DNA from: an uncultured Collinsella sp.
Lineage (GTDB): Bacteria > Actinomycetota > Coriobacteriia > Coriobacteriales > Coriobacteriaceae
DNA: 5,161 nt
Assembly: GCA_900764025.1 (NCBI GenBank)
Contig: CAAFMM010000296.1
Location: 1 to 5,161, forward strand
Reading direction: 5' to 3'
A program made the position numbers and the translations under genes. Under the pieces are notes generated by a model. The model ran no database searches. It was not told where the DNA came from and worked only from the letters and a program-made list of their open reading frames with translations. Positions 5,147 through 5,161 of the stretch are shown here, piece by piece. The stretch's first letter is position 1. Each line of letters starts with the position of its first letter.

Positions 5147-5161
5147 ATGCAGGCATCGCAG
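5147..5161 (+). CDS. Start of an unidentified gene cut by the window edge
   Basis: Only ATG CAG GCA TCG CAG (Met-Gln-Ala-Ser-Gln) is visible. The call rests on the good ribosome binding site just upstream and the same orientation as nadE. The product cannot be named from five codons. Confidence 0.6.

Overview
The window looks like a chromosomal segment of a high-GC actinobacterium of the class Coriobacteriia, most likely Collinsella or a close relative. I infer this from codon choice, strong AGGAG-type ribosome binding sites, the protein styles and the gene mix; no database search was possible. It carries three complete genes and two gene fragments, with mostly housekeeping content and two poorly characterised proteins.

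Layout from left to right. Bases 2-229 (+) are the last 75 codons of an ABC-F ATPase of the EttA type. Bases 230-443 lie between convergent genes. They hold a perfect 12-bp hairpin just after ettA, a long composite hairpin of about 100 nt (273-372), and the T-tailed terminator of the minus-strand gene that follows. Bases 444-1751 (-) encode a 435-residue protein with a LOTUS/OST-HTH-like N-terminus, a lysine-rich patch, a very long acidic/Pro/Ala linker and a compact C-terminal domain I do not recognise. Its promoter region (1752-1810) has an extended -10 element and two separate 16-bp palindromes. Bases 1892-2845 (-) encode a 317-residue membrane-anchored protein with a glycine-rich hydrophobic region, one clear transmembrane helix and a Ser/Thr/Asn/Gln/Gly-rich tail. 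A divergent control region (2846-3048) separates it from nadE.

Bases 3049-5028 (+) encode a complete glutamine-dependent NAD+ synthetase with all catalytic residues visible in both domains. After nadE come an imperfect hairpin, a strong intrinsic terminator, and almost immediately the ribosome binding site and first five codons of another plus-strand gene (5147 onward). The spacing leaves little room for a promoter between terminator and start, so the terminator may also attenuate that gene.

The genes show no obvious shared pathway: ettA is translation-related, nadE is cofactor biosynthesis, and the two minus-strand genes are uncharacterised. I see no CRISPR array, transposase, tRNA or rRNA. 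The items most worth a second look are the composite hairpin with a C(UUCG)G loop, the LOTUS-like protein with its palindromic promoter, and the terminator-in-leader arrangement at the right edge.
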